60,347 nucleotides of DNA from Arthrobacter sp. H35-D1 (GCF_030063185.1 NZ_JASISP010000025.1:1-60347); one strand, 5' to 3'. Shown: positions 1-8,788, numbered from the stretch's first letter. Made by a program: numbers and translations. Notes: a model not told the origin generated them from the sequence alone.

Positions 1-50
1 GGCCCGACGCGGGCATGACGGCGGAGCGCGGGCTATTTGCGCAGATCTAG
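1..50 (+). CDS. possible C-terminal end of an upstream gene (partial)
   Basis: One forward frame is open from the window edge and stops at a TAG at 48-50, reading PDAGMTAERGLFAQI. Third codon positions are mostly G or C, as in real genes of this chromosome, and a strong hairpin follows nine bases later. Only 15 codons are visible, so the product cannot be named, and chance openness cannot be excluded. Confidence 0.3.
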   Translation, partial: PDAGMTAERGLFAQI

Positions 51-58
51 ATGCTCCC

Positions 59-116
59 GGGGCTGGTGTGGTGATCGGGCGCTTCTATAGCGGCCTCCGA
101 TCACCACAACAGCCCC
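59..116. terminator. long hairpin between genes
   Basis: A 20-bp arm (59-78) pairs with 97-116 with one mismatch, and the loop itself holds a short inverted repeat (gccgc/gcggc type). No T-run follows on the plus strand, so it is either an unusual terminator for whatever ends at position 50 or a processed RNA structure. Confidence 0.45.
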
Positions 117-148
117 CGTCCCACGTTGGGACCGAGGCGAACGGTCCG

Positions 149-178
149 GCAAGTCCCTGCCTGGCAAGTCCCTGCCCC
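149..178. repeat. 15-bp tandem repeat, two copies, in the bpa leader
   Basis: Units at 149-163 and 164-178 differ only at the last base and share GGCAAGTCCCTGCC. They lie about 70 bp upstream of the bpa start. The unit length equals that of the repeats inside the ABC ATPase gene near 4.3 kb and the tmk gene near 29.2 kb. Confidence 0.75.
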
Positions 179-245
179 AACAGGCCTGCCCGAATCTGCA
201 GCTGGTTCCGGGCCCCGCCCCGGCGGCACGTGAGAGACTGGCAGC

Positions 246-908
246 ATGAGTGAAAAGGCGCAGAATCCGGACCCAGAAGCGGTAGCTGTGGGCAACGTCG
301 TGGACGGTTCGCCCGACGGTTCGCCCCACGGTTCGCTCAACAGTGCGCCGGCGGGGGCCGCAGCGAATCAGGCGTCCGCGCCCGGAGCAGCAAAGCAGCC
401 ACCCAGCGTGTCGGACATGGGGGACCAGCCAGCCAAGGTGTTGCGCATTGGCACCATGGTCAAGCAGCTCCTTGACGAGGTCAAGAGCGCACCCTTGGAC
501 GACGCCGCCCGGGCACGGCTGGCCGAGATCCACCAGGCATCCATCACCGAGCTTGAAGAGGGGCTGGCCCCCGAGCTGGTTGCGGAGCTGCACCGCCTGA
601 GCCTGCCGTTCACGGACAATGCCTCGCCGTCGGACGCTGAATTGCGCATTGCCCATGCACAGTTGGTGGGGTGGTTGGAAGGATTGTTCCACGGCATTCA
701 AACCGCGCAAGCCGCCCAGGCCATGGCCAGCCAACAAACTGCCGCCCGCCTGGCCCTGCGCCAGCTTCCGCCGGGAACCATGATCGCCCCCGGAGTGATT
801 GTGGGCGAAAATGGCGAGCCCCAACGTGCCTCGGCAGGCCAGGGCGGACCCCTGGGACATTCACAGCTGGGCGGTCCGGATTCCGGCGGCCCCGGACAGT
901 ACCTCTGA
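246..908 (+). CDS. bpa: bacterial proteasome activator Bpa (PafE)
   Basis: 220 residues. Bpa forms a dodecameric ring that docks on the 20S proteasome and opens its gate without ATP, feeding unfolded proteins for degradation. The helical core (about residues 57-170, from VSDMGDQPAK through the Gln/Ala-rich ASQQTAARLALRQLPPG) matches the Rv3780 family, and the chain ends in GQYL, the HbYX-like tail that inserts into the proteasome alpha ring. The first 55 residues are low complexity and contain a 12-bp DNA repeat giving SPDGSPHGS. Start ATG at 246. The next gene begins six bases after the stop, so the two are probably one operon. Its presence implies that the organism has a proteasome. Confidence 0.9.
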   Translation: MSEKAQNPDPEAVAVGNVVDGSPDGSPHGSLNSAPAGAAANQASAPGAAKQPPSVSDMGDQPAKVLRIGTMVKQLLDEVKSAPLDDAARARLAEIHQASITELEEGLAPELVAELHRLSLPFTDNASPSDAELRIAHAQLVGWLEGLFHGIQTAQAAQAMASQQTAARLALRQLPPGTMIAPGVIVGENGEPQRASAGQGGPLGHSQLGGPDSGGPGQYL

Positions 909-913
909 CGCGC

Positions 914-1432
914 ATGCTCAAGGGACTATTTAGCGCCTCGCGCCAGGCCAAGCACGACGACGCCGAACTCGGCAAGGGTGTGTGGCGCCGGGTCCACGAC
1001 AGGTTCCGCCGCGGCCTGGACCGCTTTCACCAAATGCTTGAAGGCTTGGAAGAAACCGTCCCTGCTCCCCAGGGCTCCGGAGCATCCCAACAGTCGGAGG
1101 CGCAGGCAGCCGAAAATTACCAGTCGATGGTGGTGGTGGCAAACAACCTCGCGGACCTGTTGCCGGTGGTCCGCAGCATCGCCGCCGCGGGCCAAGCCGC
1201 CGGCCCCAGCGAGGGCATGGAAATCCCCACCGGCTCCGGGGGATACCTCAACGACGTGCACCGGGAGCTCTCGCGGGCAGGCAACGCCCTGGCTGCAACA
1301 GCGGAGGCACTCGCCTTGGTGAGGCTGGGCGAAGGGGAAGTGGCCGGCGTGGAACGCAAGGCGGGCATTGTATTTCAGCACGTGGACCGGGCTGGCGAGC
1401 TGCTGCGCAAAACGTCATCTCCCGACACGTAG
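914..1432 (+). CDS. hypothetical protein, downstream partner of bpa
   Basis: 172 residues when started at the ATG at 914, just after the bpa stop; a longer frame would overlap bpa. The protein is hydrophilic and helical, with no signal peptide or membrane segment. An N-terminal basic stretch (WRRVHDRFRRGLDRFHQ) leads into a long amphipathic region. I do not recognise the family. The tight spacing to bpa suggests co-transcription and possibly a related role, but this is inference only. About 125 bp separate it from the iron-uptake operon, and no obvious terminator is visible there. Confidence 0.75.
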   Translation: MLKGLFSASRQAKHDDAELGKGVWRRVHDRFRRGLDRFHQMLEGLEETVPAPQGSGASQQSEAQAAENYQSMVVVANNLADLLPVVRSIAAAGQAAGPSEGMEIPTGSGGYLNDVHRELSRAGNALAATAEALALVRLGEGEVAGVERKAGIVFQHVDRAGELLRKTSSPDT

Positions 1433-1483
1433 TCCGGCCAGAGCAGGCAGGCAAGGGAGAGTCCCGTCACATTTTGTCCCTTG

Positions 1484-1502
1484 TGAGGGTAGGCTGTCCT
1501 CT
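1484..1502. promoter_or_regulatory. candidate DtxR/IdeR iron box
   Basis: By eye the 19-mer matches the consensus TTAGGTTAGGCTAACCTAA at about 13 positions, including the central TAGGCT and both the AGG and CCT half-site cores. It lies 58 bp upstream of the substrate-binding-protein gene, where iron-dependent repression of a ferric importer would be expected. Two positions in each half are off consensus, so affinity is uncertain. Confidence 0.4.
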
Positions 1503-1559
1503 AATGGATTACGATCGAAATACGTTCGCTAATTATTCCTATTGCCGAAAGGCTCCTTT

Positions 1560-2621
1560 ATGACCTCCTTGACCAGGAAGCAGTTCAGCAAGACCGCCTT
1601 GGCCGCACTGGCCGGCGCCTCCGTTTTGGCCCTTGCTGCTTGTGGCGGCTCCACCACTCCGGCGGACAGCAGCGGTGCTGCCGGCGGCGCGGAAGACGCG
1701 ATCACCGTCTACAACGCACAGCACGATTCACTGACCCAGGCCTGGGCGGACGAATTCACCAAGGAAACCGGCATCAGGGTCACGATTCGCCCGGGCAGCG
1801 ACCTGGAGCTGAGCAACCAGATCATCGCCGAAGGCGACAAGTCACCGGCCGATGTTTTCCTGACGGAAAACTCACCGGCCATGACACAGGTTGAAAACGC
1901 CGGCCTGTTCGCCGAGATCAGCTCCACGGTCCAAGACCAGGTCCCCGCCGAGTACCGCCCCTCCACGAACAAGTGGACGGGCATCGCAGCGCGCAGCACC
2001 GTCTTCGCGTACGACAAGACCAAACTGACCGAGGACAAGCTGCCGAAGTCCATCATGGACTTGGCCGATCCGGCGTGGAAGGACCGCTGGGCCGCATCGC
2101 CGTCGGGCGCCGACTTCCAGGCGATCGTCTCCGCCATGCTGGAGCTCGAAGGCGAGGAAGCCACATCCGCATGGCTGAAGTCCATGAAGGAAAACTCCAA
2201 GGCCTACAAGGGCAACAGCACCGCCATGAAGGCCGTCAACGCCGGTGAAGTTGAAGGCGCCATCATCTACCACTACTACTGGTTCGGGGACCAGGCCAAG
2301 ACCGGTGAAAACTCCAAGAACGTGGCCATGCACTACTTCAAGAACGAAGATCCGGGCGCGTTCGTCTCCATCTCCGGCGGCGGCGTCTTGGCCTCCAGCA
2401 AGCACCAGGACAACGCCCAGAAGTTCCTGGAGTACGTCACGGGCAAGGCCGGCCAGACCATCCTGCAGACAGGCGGCAGCTTCGAGTACCCCGTAGCCTC
2501 CGAGGTTCCAGCCAACGAAGAGCTGGTCCCGTTGGATGAGCTGCAGGCACCCAAGATTGACCCGGCGAAGCTGAACTCCGCCAAGGTCACCGAGCTCATG
2601 ACCCAGGCTGGACTACTCTAG
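1560..2621 (+). CDS. iron ABC transporter substrate-binding lipoprotein
   Basis: 353 residues from the ATG at 1560; a TTG at 1542 is in frame but the GAAAGG ribosome site at 1547-1552 fits the ATG. A basic N-region and hydrophobic stretch end in the lipobox LAAC (Cys28), so the protein should be lipid-anchored outside the membrane. The rest is an FbpA/FutA-type solute-binding fold: a YNAQHDSLT start after the linker, and YHYYW near residue 236, where this family places iron-coordinating tyrosines. It heads an operon with a fused permease and an ATPase. Ferric iron is the likely substrate; other polyvalent cations are possible. Confidence 0.88.
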   Translation: MTSLTRKQFSKTALAALAGASVLALAACGGSTTPADSSGAAGGAEDAITVYNAQHDSLTQAWADEFTKETGIRVTIRPGSDLELSNQIIAEGDKSPADVFLTENSPAMTQVENAGLFAEISSTVQDQVPAEYRPSTNKWTGIAARSTVFAYDKTKLTEDKLPKSIMDLADPAWKDRWAASPSGADFQAIVSAMLELEGEEATSAWLKSMKENSKAYKGNSTAMKAVNAGEVEGAIIYHYYWFGDQAKTGENSKNVAMHYFKNEDPGAFVSISGGGVLASSKHQDNAQKFLEYVTGKAGQTILQTGGSFEYPVASEVPANEELVPLDELQAPKIDPAKLNSAKVTELMTQAGLL

Positions 2622-2626
2622 TTTTA

Positions 2627-4225
2627 ATGACTTCAAAACAAAGTACGACGGCGGTTGGCCTGCCGGGTGCCACGAAATTGCGCAAGGCGGCTGGGGGCCG
2701 GGGCTCACGCTTCGGCCCTTGGCCCGTCGTCATACTTTGTTTGCTGATCGCCGCGTTCTCCCTGCTTCCGTTGGGGTTCGTGGTGGTCGCCACCGCCAAC
2801 GCCGGGTGGGACACCATTGTTGCTTTGGTGTTCCGTCCGCGCGTTGGCGAATTGTTGTTTAACACGCTGTCGCTGGTGCTGATCACCATTCCGCTGTGCG
2901 TGGTGATTGGAGTTGGCGGTGCCTGGCTGGTGGAACGCACTTCCCTGGCCGGGAACAAGGTGTGGGCGGTGTTGCTGGCCGCGCCACTGGCCATTCCAGC
3001 ATTTGTCAACAGCTACGCCTGGGTCAGTGCCATTCCATCCCTTGGCGGAATCTCCGGCGGTGTGCTGATCTCGGTGCTATCTTATTTCCCGCTGGTGTAC
3101 ATACCTGTGGCAGCCGTGCTGAGCCGGCTGGATCCGGCACTGGAACAATCGGCGGCGGCGCTGGGATTGGGGCCGTGGAAGGTGTTCTTCCGGGTGGTGC
3201 TGCCGCAGTTGCGTTTGGCCACCGCCGGGGGTGCACTGCTGGTGGGATTGCACCTGTTGGCCGAATATGGCGCTTTTGCCATGATTGCCTTCGACACTTT
3301 CACCACGGCCATTTACGATCAGTTCCGTTCCACTTTCAATGGGGCCGCAGCCAACATGCTGGCCGGCGTCCTGGTGCTGTTTTGTTTGCTGATGCTGATG
3401 GCCGAGTCCAAAACGCGCGGCAGCGCCCGCTATGCCCGGGTGGGGGCCGGCGTGCAGTCCAGCCCCAGCCGCTTGTCGCTCGGGGCGTACCAGCTGCCGG
3501 GCCAGCTGGCCTTGATTGCTGTTTCGGCGTTGGCGCTGGGGGTGCCCCTGTGGCATGTGGGCCGCTGGCTGATTGCCGGCGGTACGCAGATTTGGGCGCG
3601 GGACGACCTCCTCAATGCTTTGCTGCTGACCCTCGACTACGGTCTCATCGGGGCTGCCGTGACAACCGCCTTGGCATTCCCGCTGGCGTATTTGGTGATC
3701 CGACACCCGGGCCCGGTCAGCAAGGTCCTGGAAGCCGCCAACTACATTTCAAGTTCCATGCCCGGCATTGTCGTGGCGCTGGCGCTGGTGACCATCACCA
3801 TTCACAATGTGCCTGCCATCTACCAAAGCTCGCTGGTGCTGGTGGCGGCCTATGCCTTGTTGTTCATGCCGCGTGCCCTGGTGAACCTGAGAGCGGGGAT
3901 TGCCCAGGTGCCCCGCGAATTGGACGAGGCAGCCCGGGCACTGGGCAAACCACCGCTGGTCGCCTTCCTGCGCGTGACATTGCGGCTGGCAGCACCGGCA
4001 GCAGCCGGAGGGGCAGCTTTGGTGTTCCTGGGAATTGTGAATGAGCTGACCGCCACGCTGCTCCTTGCACCCAATGGCACCCGCACCCTTGCCACTCAAT
4101 TTTGGTCATTGAGCAGCGAAATTGATTACATGGGAGCAGCGCCCTACGCCTTGTTGATGATTCTGCTCTCAGCACCCATGACCTACCTTCTTTTTGTGCA
4201 ATCCAAGAAAGCCGCCGGACAATGA
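2627..4225 (+). CDS. iron ABC transporter permease, two fused membrane domains
   Basis: 532 residues with about twelve hydrophobic segments in two blocks (roughly 30-270 and 290-525), each a binding-protein-dependent permease domain, as in FbpB/AfuB/ThiP-type permeases. Each half carries the expected cytoplasmic loop that docks on the ATPase: [15 protein letters not shown] in the first and [16 protein letters not shown] in the second. The ATG at 2627 lies five bases after the binding-protein stop, and the TGA overlaps the ATPase start by four bases, so the three genes should be translated together. Confidence 0.92.
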   Translation: MTSKQSTTAVGLPGATKLRKAAGGRGSRFGPWPVVILCLLIAAFSLLPLGFVVVATANAGWDTIVALVFRPRVGELLFNTLSLVLITIPLCVVIGVGGAWLVERTSLAGNKVWAVLLAAPLAIPAFVNSYAWVSAIPSLGGISGGVLISVLSYFPLVYIPVAAVLSRLDPALEQSAAALGLGPWKVFFRVVLPQLRLATAGGALLVGLHLLAEYGAFAMIAFDTFTTAIYDQFRSTFNGAAANMLAGVLVLFCLLMLMAESKTRGSARYARVGAGVQSSPSRLSLGAYQLPGQLALIAVSALALGVPLWHVGRWLIAGGTQIWARDDLLNALLLTLDYGLIGAAVTTALAFPLAYLVIRHPGPVSKVLEAANYISSSMPGIVVALALVTITIHNVPAIYQSSLVLVAAYALLFMPRALVNLRAGIAQVPRELDEAARALGKPPLVAFLRVTLRLAAPAAAGGAALVFLGIVNELTATLLLAPNGTRTLATQFWSLSSEIDYMGAAPYALLMILLSAPMTYLLFVQSKKAAGQ

Positions 4226-5481
4226 CCACCCAGCCCCATGACACCCGCCCCGGCTCCCGGCACAGCAGGGTCCAGAATTCAGCCAGCCAAGGCCCCGCGA
4301 TCCAAGATCCAGCCAGCCAAGATTCCGCCGGGCAAGATCCAGCCAACCAGAGCCCTGCCCGCGAGAGCAGCAGGACGTTTGTACACGATTCCAGCGATGT
4401 GCCGGACCATCTCGACATCGCCGGGATCCGCAAGAGTTTCGGCGCTACGGAGGTTCTCAAAGGCGTTGATCTGAACGTGGCCCAAGGCCGCACCACCGCC
4501 ATTGTGGGCCCCTCGGGATCCGGCAAGACCACGCTCCTGCGTCTCATCGCGGGTTTTTTGGCGCCGGCCTCGGGCCGGATAGCCCTGGGCGGGACCGAGG
4601 TTGCGGGCCCCGCCCAGTGGGTTCCGGCGCACAAGCGCAGCGTCGGCTACGTGGCCCAGGACGGGGCGTTGTTCCCGCATTTGAGTGTTGGGGCGAACAT
4701 CGCGTTTGGGCTGCCGTTGCGCGGCAAGGCTGCCGCATTGCGGGTGGGCGAGCTGCTGGAGATGGTCTCGATGGACGCCTCCTACGCCAAGCGTCGGCCG
4801 CACCAGCTCTCCGGCGGGCAACAACAGCGCGTGGCCTTGGCCCGCGCCTTGGCCCGCCAGCCCGAACTCATGCTGCTCGACGAGCCGTTCAGCTCCTTGG
4901 ACGCCGGCCTGCGGGTGGACACGCGCCGGGCCGTCTCCAAAACCCTCAAAGAGGCAGGCGTGACAACCATTTTGGTCACCCACGATCAAGCGGAGGCGTT
5001 GAGTTTCGCAGACCAGGTTGCCGTGATGCGCGACGGAAAATTGGCCCAAATCGGCAGCCCGTTTGTTGTCTACACCCGCCCCGCGGACAGGGCCACCGCC
5101 GAATTCCTGGGGGACGCCGTGATTCTGGAGGCCTGGCTGGAGGGCTCGCTGGCGCTGTGCTCGCTGGGCGGGATCCCCGTGCGCATGCCCAAGGTGCAGG
5201 GCAAGGTCAACCTGATGCTGCGCCCCGAGCAGATTCGAATTTCCGGCGGCAGCCCCATCCGCGGGCGCGTCGTGGACACCGACTACTTCGGACCCGAAAC
5301 CACCGTGCGGATCCAGCTTGAGCCCATCCCCGTCGACGCGGAGCACCCCCGCGATCCGCACCAGCCCGTGGGCGGGGAGGTCATCAACATTAGGCACTGG
5401 AACGCCATGCTGGCCCGCCCGGGCACCGAACTTTTCCTGAAAGTGGTGGGCGAGGGCGTTGTTTTCCCTTGGACAGACTAG
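4222..5481 (+). CDS. iron ABC transporter ATP-binding protein with repeat-rich N-terminal tail
   Basis: 419 residues. Walker [10 protein letters not shown] at residues 96-104, signature LSGGQQQR at 196-203, Walker B LMLLDEP near 216-222 and the H-loop in [10 protein letters not shown] are all present. A TOBE-like domain follows from about residue 310. The family normally starts about 65 residues later: here an extra tail is built of pentapeptides ([25 protein letters not shown]) from a 15-bp DNA repeat at 4282-4356. ATG overlaps the permease stop (ATGA). An internal start near residue 60 would give a normal-length protein, but I see no better ribosome site there. Its end overlaps the convergent LtrA gene by four bases. 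Confidence 0.9.
   Translation: MTTQPHDTRPGSRHSRVQNSASQGPAIQDPASQDSAGQDPANQSPARESSRTFVHDSSDVPDHLDIAGIRKSFGATEVLKGVDLNVAQGRTTAIVGPSGSGKTTLLRLIAGFLAPASGRIALGGTEVAGPAQWVPAHKRSVGYVAQDGALFPHLSVGANIAFGLPLRGKAAALRVGELLEMVSMDASYAKRRPHQLSGGQQQRVALARALARQPELMLLDEPFSSLDAGLRVDTRRAVSKTLKEAGVTTILVTHDQAEALSFADQVAVMRDGKLAQIGSPFVVYTRPADRATAEFLGDAVILEAWLEGSLALCSLGGIPVRMPKVQGKVNLMLRPEQIRISGGSPIRGRVVDTDYFGPETTVRIQLEPIPVDAEHPRDPHQPVGGEVINIRHWNAMLARPGTELFLKVVGEGVVFPWTD
4282..4356 (+). repeat. 15-bp coding repeat, five degenerate copies
   Basis: Units 4282-4296, 4297-4311, 4312-4326, 4327-4341 and 4342-4356 share the pattern GCCnnCCAAGnnCC. They encode an AxQ(D/G/S)(P/S) pentapeptide ladder in the disordered tail of the ABC ATPase. 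Confidence 0.75.
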
Positions 5482-6641
5482 GGCGGGTCGGGCCGGCGTC
5501 GTGCGTTGGCTTCCGCTTGGACGGTGAGTAACAGCAGCAGGGCCACGGCCAAGGCAAGCACGACGGCGGCCGGCAGCTTTCCGCCCAGCGGGACCAGCAC
5601 CAGCGCGGCCACCACGGCGGGGATGCCCCACGGCAGGACTGACCGCAGCGGCGCGCCGAAGCGCAGCGAGACGATCGCATTGGTGCCGTAAAAAAGGGCC
5701 AGCCCGCCGCCCAGGGCAACGGCTGCGCCCGGCGGCAGCAGCGTGTTGGGTGCCGGGATGGCCGTGGCGATGGCAGCGGCGATCGAGGTCACACCGAGCA
5801 CCAGTGCGAACGGCATGAACAGCGTTGTTTGCAGGATGCCGCTGAAGTCCTCGCGTTTGCGCAGCTGCCCAAGGCCGCTGGCAAGAACGTCCATGCCGTA
5901 CTGGAAGAACGCCCAGCCAAGCAGCGCCACGATCATGAAGCCCAATGCAGAGGCGAGGGCCGGGCCGGGGTGCCAATCCTGCGCCAGCTCCGAGACGATC
6001 GTGAAGATGGACTCGCCCAGGACGATGACCACGAACAGGCCCAGCCGTTCCGTCGCGTGCTCCAAGTTGATTCCACCCAGGTTGCGTTGCGCGCCGATCC
6101 ACCGGCTGGCGGCAATCATGCCCACCTCCACGGCGATGGCGACTGCCCACAGGATGACGGCAGCGTGGAGGGGCAGGAAGACGGCAATGAACCACAGCAG
6201 CGACGTTCCGCCGTTGTACATCCAGATGCGCCAGGGTTGTTCAGGTGATAGTTTGCGGTGCTCGTGCAGCCACAGGACCAGCAGCAGGCCGCGCATGGCC
6301 GCATTGGCCAGCGAGAAAGCCCACGCCCGTTCACCGAAGGCGTGCGGGGCAGCGGCCGCCATGAGCCCGGCCGCAGCCATGGCCGCCACCATGGACAGCC
6401 CCAGCACCCGGGAGGTCAGGCCCGGCAGGAGGTTGATGACAGAGACAATGTTCACCCATGCCCACCAGGCCGGGAAGAACAGCAGGACGTAGGTGCCGAA
6501 CTCGGGCCAGCCGGGATCGCCGTGGATGCCGTGGGCCAGTTGCCCGATGAATGCCACAAACACCAGGTCGAAGAAGAGCTCCATCCAGTGGACGCGGCCC
6601 GGTTCGCGGGCCGGGCGGGGGCGTTGAGCTGCTGTGCGCAT
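5478..6641 (-). CDS. LtrA-family low-temperature-requirement membrane protein
   Basis: 387 residues from the ATG at 6641; an in-frame extension to 6722 runs through the insertion-sequence end and is not credible. The N-terminus reads RVHWMELFFDLVFVAFIGQLAHG, the hallmark of the LtrA family, followed by about ten to twelve hydrophobic segments and a conserved ATERLGLFVVIVLGESIF block near residues 195-215. The molecular role of LtrA proteins is not established; the name comes from a Listeria mutant that failed to grow in the cold. An ISAs1-type element sits 67 bp upstream of the start codon, so native promoter sequence has been displaced and expression may be altered. Confidence 0.9.
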   Translation of the reverse strand: MRTAAQRPRPAREPGRVHWMELFFDLVFVAFIGQLAHGIHGDPGWPEFGTYVLLFFPAWWAWVNIVSVINLLPGLTSRVLGLSMVAAMAAAGLMAAAAPHAFGERAWAFSLANAAMRGLLLVLWLHEHRKLSPEQPWRIWMYNGGTSLLWFIAVFLPLHAAVILWAVAIAVEVGMIAASRWIGAQRNLGGINLEHATERLGLFVVIVLGESIFTIVSELAQDWHPGPALASALGFMIVALLGWAFFQYGMDVLASGLGQLRKREDFSGILQTTLFMPFALVLGVTSIAAAIATAIPAPNTLLPPGAAVALGGGLALFYGTNAIVSLRFGAPLRSVLPWGIPAVVAALVLVPLGGKLPAAVVLALAVALLLLLTVQAEANARRRPDPP

Positions 6642-6698
6642 GCGCCCATCGTAAGCCCTGCCCGCCCACGCAGCTCCGCCCACGGGTTTCCCGGAACC

Positions 6699-6708
6699 CA
6701 CCAACTGC
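6699..6708. repeat. target-site duplication, left copy (10 bp)
   Basis: CACCAACTGC directly abuts the left terminal repeat of the insertion sequence and is repeated exactly at 8007-8016. Confidence 0.92.
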
Positions 6709-6786
6709 CAGGGCGATTGCAAAGTCTTTTATGAGAATTCAGCGTCTTAACATGTGAGACGAACGGGGTCGTGGCTGTTAAAAAGT

Positions 6787-6841
6787 GAGAACTCCTGTTA
6801 ATCCAGTAGGTGTCTAATCCGCTGTATTGCCAGGAGTTCTC
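6787..6841 (+). promoter_or_regulatory. inverted repeat that can mask the transposase ribosome site
   Basis: GAGAACTCCTG at about 6787-6797 is the exact reverse complement of CAGGAGTTCTC at about 6831-6841, which contains the AGGAG ribosome-binding core just before the transposase ATG at 6844. A transcript entering from outside would contain both arms and fold the ribosome site into an 11-bp stem; one starting inside the loop would not. Insertion sequences commonly use this to avoid activation by read-through. The function here is inferred from position only. Confidence 0.55.
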
Positions 6842-6843
6842 GC

Positions 6844-7986
6844 ATGTCATCATCCCATCTCGCCTTGTTCATTGACGAATTCGCCACGGCCGGGCAGGTG
6901 AAGATTGACCCGGGCAAGGTGCTTGCTGCATTGTGTGAATTGCCGGATCCACGGAAGAAGCGAGGGGTTCGGCACCGCTTCTCACACTTGTTGGTGATCA
7001 TGATCTGTTCGGTGGTGGCCGGGGCGACTACGTTGGTGGAGATGGCCGAATGGGCTGCCGACACTGCCCGAGGCCAGCTCGCTGACTTGGGTATCGGCGC
7101 CCCGCACGCAACAACATTGGCCAGGATCCTGCAGCGTCTGGATGCAGACGCCCTGGACCGATTGGCCGGGTCGTGGGCACAAGGTATGACTCCGGTGACG
7201 GCCATCGCGATTGATGGGAAGGAAGTCCGTGGGGCCAAGAACGGCGGCGGCACCAGAGTTCATCTGCTCGCCGGCATTGACCACACCACCGGGGCCGTAT
7301 TGGTTCAGGCGAACGTATCCGAGAAACACAATGAGATCACGTACTTCAAGCCCCTGCTGGAAGGCATCAAGGACCTGAAAGACGTGATTGTCTCTGCCGA
7401 TGCGCTGCATACCCAGCGTGAGCATGCCGAGTACCTGCACTCCAGGGAAGCCCACTATGTGCTCACGGTCAAGGGGAACCAGCCCAAGCTTCACGAGCAA
7501 TTGCGCGCCCTGCCGTGGAAGCGGGTACGTGCCGGGAACAAGACCCGCAACACCGCCAATGGCCGCGACATCGAGCGGACCGTCAAATGCGTCAGCGTCG
7601 ATGACGGAATCAAATTCCCCCACGCCGCCCAGGCCGCCCAAATCACCCGCAAATCCAGGCCGCTCGGAACCCGAAAATGGTCAACCGAGACCGTCTACAT
7701 CATCACCTCGCTGACACCAGCACAAGGGAAACCAGAACTCATCGGATCCCTGATCCGAGGCCACTGGGGAATTGAAAACGGCCTCCACTGGCGCCGGGAC
7801 GTAACCTGGCGAGAGGACGGAAGCCAGATCCGATGTGGAAACGCGCCACGGGTCATGGCCTCCCTGAGGAACATCGCCATCACAATTCTGCGCCTGGAAG
7901 GCGAAACCAACATCGCCAAAGCCACTCGCGGAGCACGCAACTACCCGCACCGCGCACTCAAACTCGCCGGCCTAAATATCAGCTAA
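6844..7986 (+). CDS. ISAs1-family DDE transposase
   Basis: 380 residues, full length for the family. The N-terminal segment DPRKKRGVRHRFSHLLVIM is the conserved ISAs1-associated domain. The RNase-H-like core follows, with likely catalytic residues D124 (AIDGKEVRG), D186 (SADALHTQ) and E311 (GHWGIENGLHW). These carry out strand cleavage and transfer of the element ends. The gene is intact and preceded by AGGAG. Codon use is close to that of the chromosome, so the element comes from a similar high-GC host. Confidence 0.95.
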   Translation: MSSSHLALFIDEFATAGQVKIDPGKVLAALCELPDPRKKRGVRHRFSHLLVIMICSVVAGATTLVEMAEWAADTARGQLADLGIGAPHATTLARILQRLDADALDRLAGSWAQGMTPVTAIAIDGKEVRGAKNGGGTRVHLLAGIDHTTGAVLVQANVSEKHNEITYFKPLLEGIKDLKDVIVSADALHTQREHAEYLHSREAHYVLTVKGNQPKLHEQLRALPWKRVRAGNKTRNTANGRDIERTVKCVSVDDGIKFPHAAQAAQITRKSRPLGTRKWSTETVYIITSLTPAQGKPELIGSLIRGHWGIENGLHWRRDVTWREDGSQIRCGNAPRVMASLRNIAITILRLEGETNIAKATRGARNYPHRALKLAGLNIS

Positions 7987-8006
7987 ACGACTTTGCAGAC
8001 ACCCTG

Positions 8007-8016
8007 CACCAACTGC
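8007..8016. repeat. target-site duplication, right copy (10 bp)
   Basis: CACCAACTGC follows the right terminal repeat of the insertion sequence and matches 6699-6708 exactly. Confidence 0.92.
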
Positions 8017-8580
8017 CCATCATGCATCCTCTTTAAACGTTTCAGCGGGAAATAATTGCGACATATTCAAAAATATTTAGAAATTGACTGGATATGTGCC
8101 CATCTTTCTTGTAACTTGACTATTAGTCCTTGACGCTCCGTCTTGGATGTTCGCGTGCAATTGAAGGGAGGCCATGATGTTTGCGTTTATCAAGTCCGGA
8201 GTTGTCGGATCGCGTCATGCCCTGCCTGGCACGCCTGTCCATCGCCGTCACGGCTAACACCGTTTCCGCGTAGGGACGCCACCGCAAGGCTGTTCCGGTC
8301 CTGCCGCACATTCGCGGCCGCTCCTCGAGCAGAATTCATCTGCCACCCCTGCACCCGTTGCCAACACGGCTCCCGGCCATGACCCTTGGGTAATCACGCC
8401 CTTGTGGGAATCCGGTGGTCATGGCTTCCTGTAGTGGCGGACAGGGAATTGCGGCCAGCAAAAAACGCACAAAACAAATCGCGCACTTTTGTGCCCTCTT
8501 AACGCCGTTTTCCATTTATTGCGAGCCGGAAAAGGCTTTAATTGTTGCGCCAAAATGATTTCCGTCCATTTATTTCAAAT
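8017..8580. other. 564-bp stretch without a full-sized gene; AT-rich and structured
   Basis: The first 120 bases are clearly more AT-rich than the surroundings and contain TTGACT-like promoter elements around 8083 and 8115. Further on are an inverted repeat GCCATGACC (about 8376) / GGTCATGGC (about 8417) and GCACAAAA/TTTTGTGC (about 8468-8494). Apart from the 27-codon ORF at 8174 I see no credible coding frame. It may be the original upstream region of LtrA plus a regulatory leader for the small ORF at 8600. Confidence 0.4.
8174..8257 (+). CDS. possible 27-residue leader peptide
   Basis: An ATG at 8174 follows the strong ribosome site GAAGGGAGG and opens a 27-codon frame ending at TAA 8255-8257. 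The peptide starts MMFAFIKSG and ends PGTPVHRRHG, with a basic C-terminus. Size, ribosome site and the structured non-coding DNA after it resemble an actinobacterial leader peptide, but nothing downstream identifies a regulated operon. It could be chance. Confidence 0.25.
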   Translation: MMFAFIKSGVVGSRHALPGTPVHRRHG

Positions 8581-8599
8581 ATCGAAAGGAGGTGTCGGC

Positions 8600-8731
8600 A
8601 TGAGCCCCAAACCCACAAAGTCATCCATCAAGCGGATCTTCTTCACGCCCATTGATGACCGGAAGTTCAATGAACTTCGCGACCGCCACTATCGCGAGAT
8701 CGTCCGCGTTGACCTGTTCAACATCCGGTAG
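8600..8731 (+). CDS. small basic protein (43 residues), unknown
   Basis: The ATG at 8600 is preceded by AAAGGAGG with a 7-base gap, one of the strongest ribosome sites in the window. The peptide starts MSPKPTKSSIKRIFF and is rich in Lys, Arg and charged pairs, with no membrane segment. I do not recognise it. It sits between an AT-rich leader and a second small frame at 8789, with a terminator at 8862, which together look like a compact transcription unit. Confidence 0.5.
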   Translation: MSPKPTKSSIKRIFFTPIDDRKFNELRDRHYREIVRVDLFNIR

Positions 8732-8788
8732 ACCCCCGCGCAGCCGAAGGTGTGCCGGCGACGGCACACTGTTTGAAAGGGGGACGAG

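Larger units (their letters stand above)
6709..8006 (+). mobile_element. complete ISAs1-family insertion sequence (1298 bp)
   Basis: The ends are inverted repeats of about 23 bp beginning CAGGG (left CAGGGCGATTGCAAAGTC, right read inward CAGGGTGTCTGCAAAGTC, 19 of 23 matching). A 10-bp direct duplication flanks it exactly, within the size range known for ISAs1 elements. A single intact transposase gene fills the interior. Perfect duplication and an intact reading frame suggest recent insertion. It separates the LtrA gene from whatever originally lay upstream of it. Confidence 0.93.

Noticed and set aside
4279-6195. A 638-codon open frame on the minus strand across the ABC ATPase and LtrA genes
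   Set aside because: High-GC shadow: it runs antisense to a gene with full Walker motifs and in another frame over LtrA, and its sequence is Arg/Ala/Gly/His-rich without any domain.
8143-8382. A 79-codon ORF after the insertion sequence
   Set aside because: Weak start and Arg/Pro/Cys-rich sequence; the 27-codon frame inside it has a far better ribosome site.
8258-8560. A riboswitch (cobalamin or SAM type) in the structured leader
   Set aside because: Stem-loops are visible but no conserved riboswitch core could be matched by eye, and no matching metabolic gene follows.
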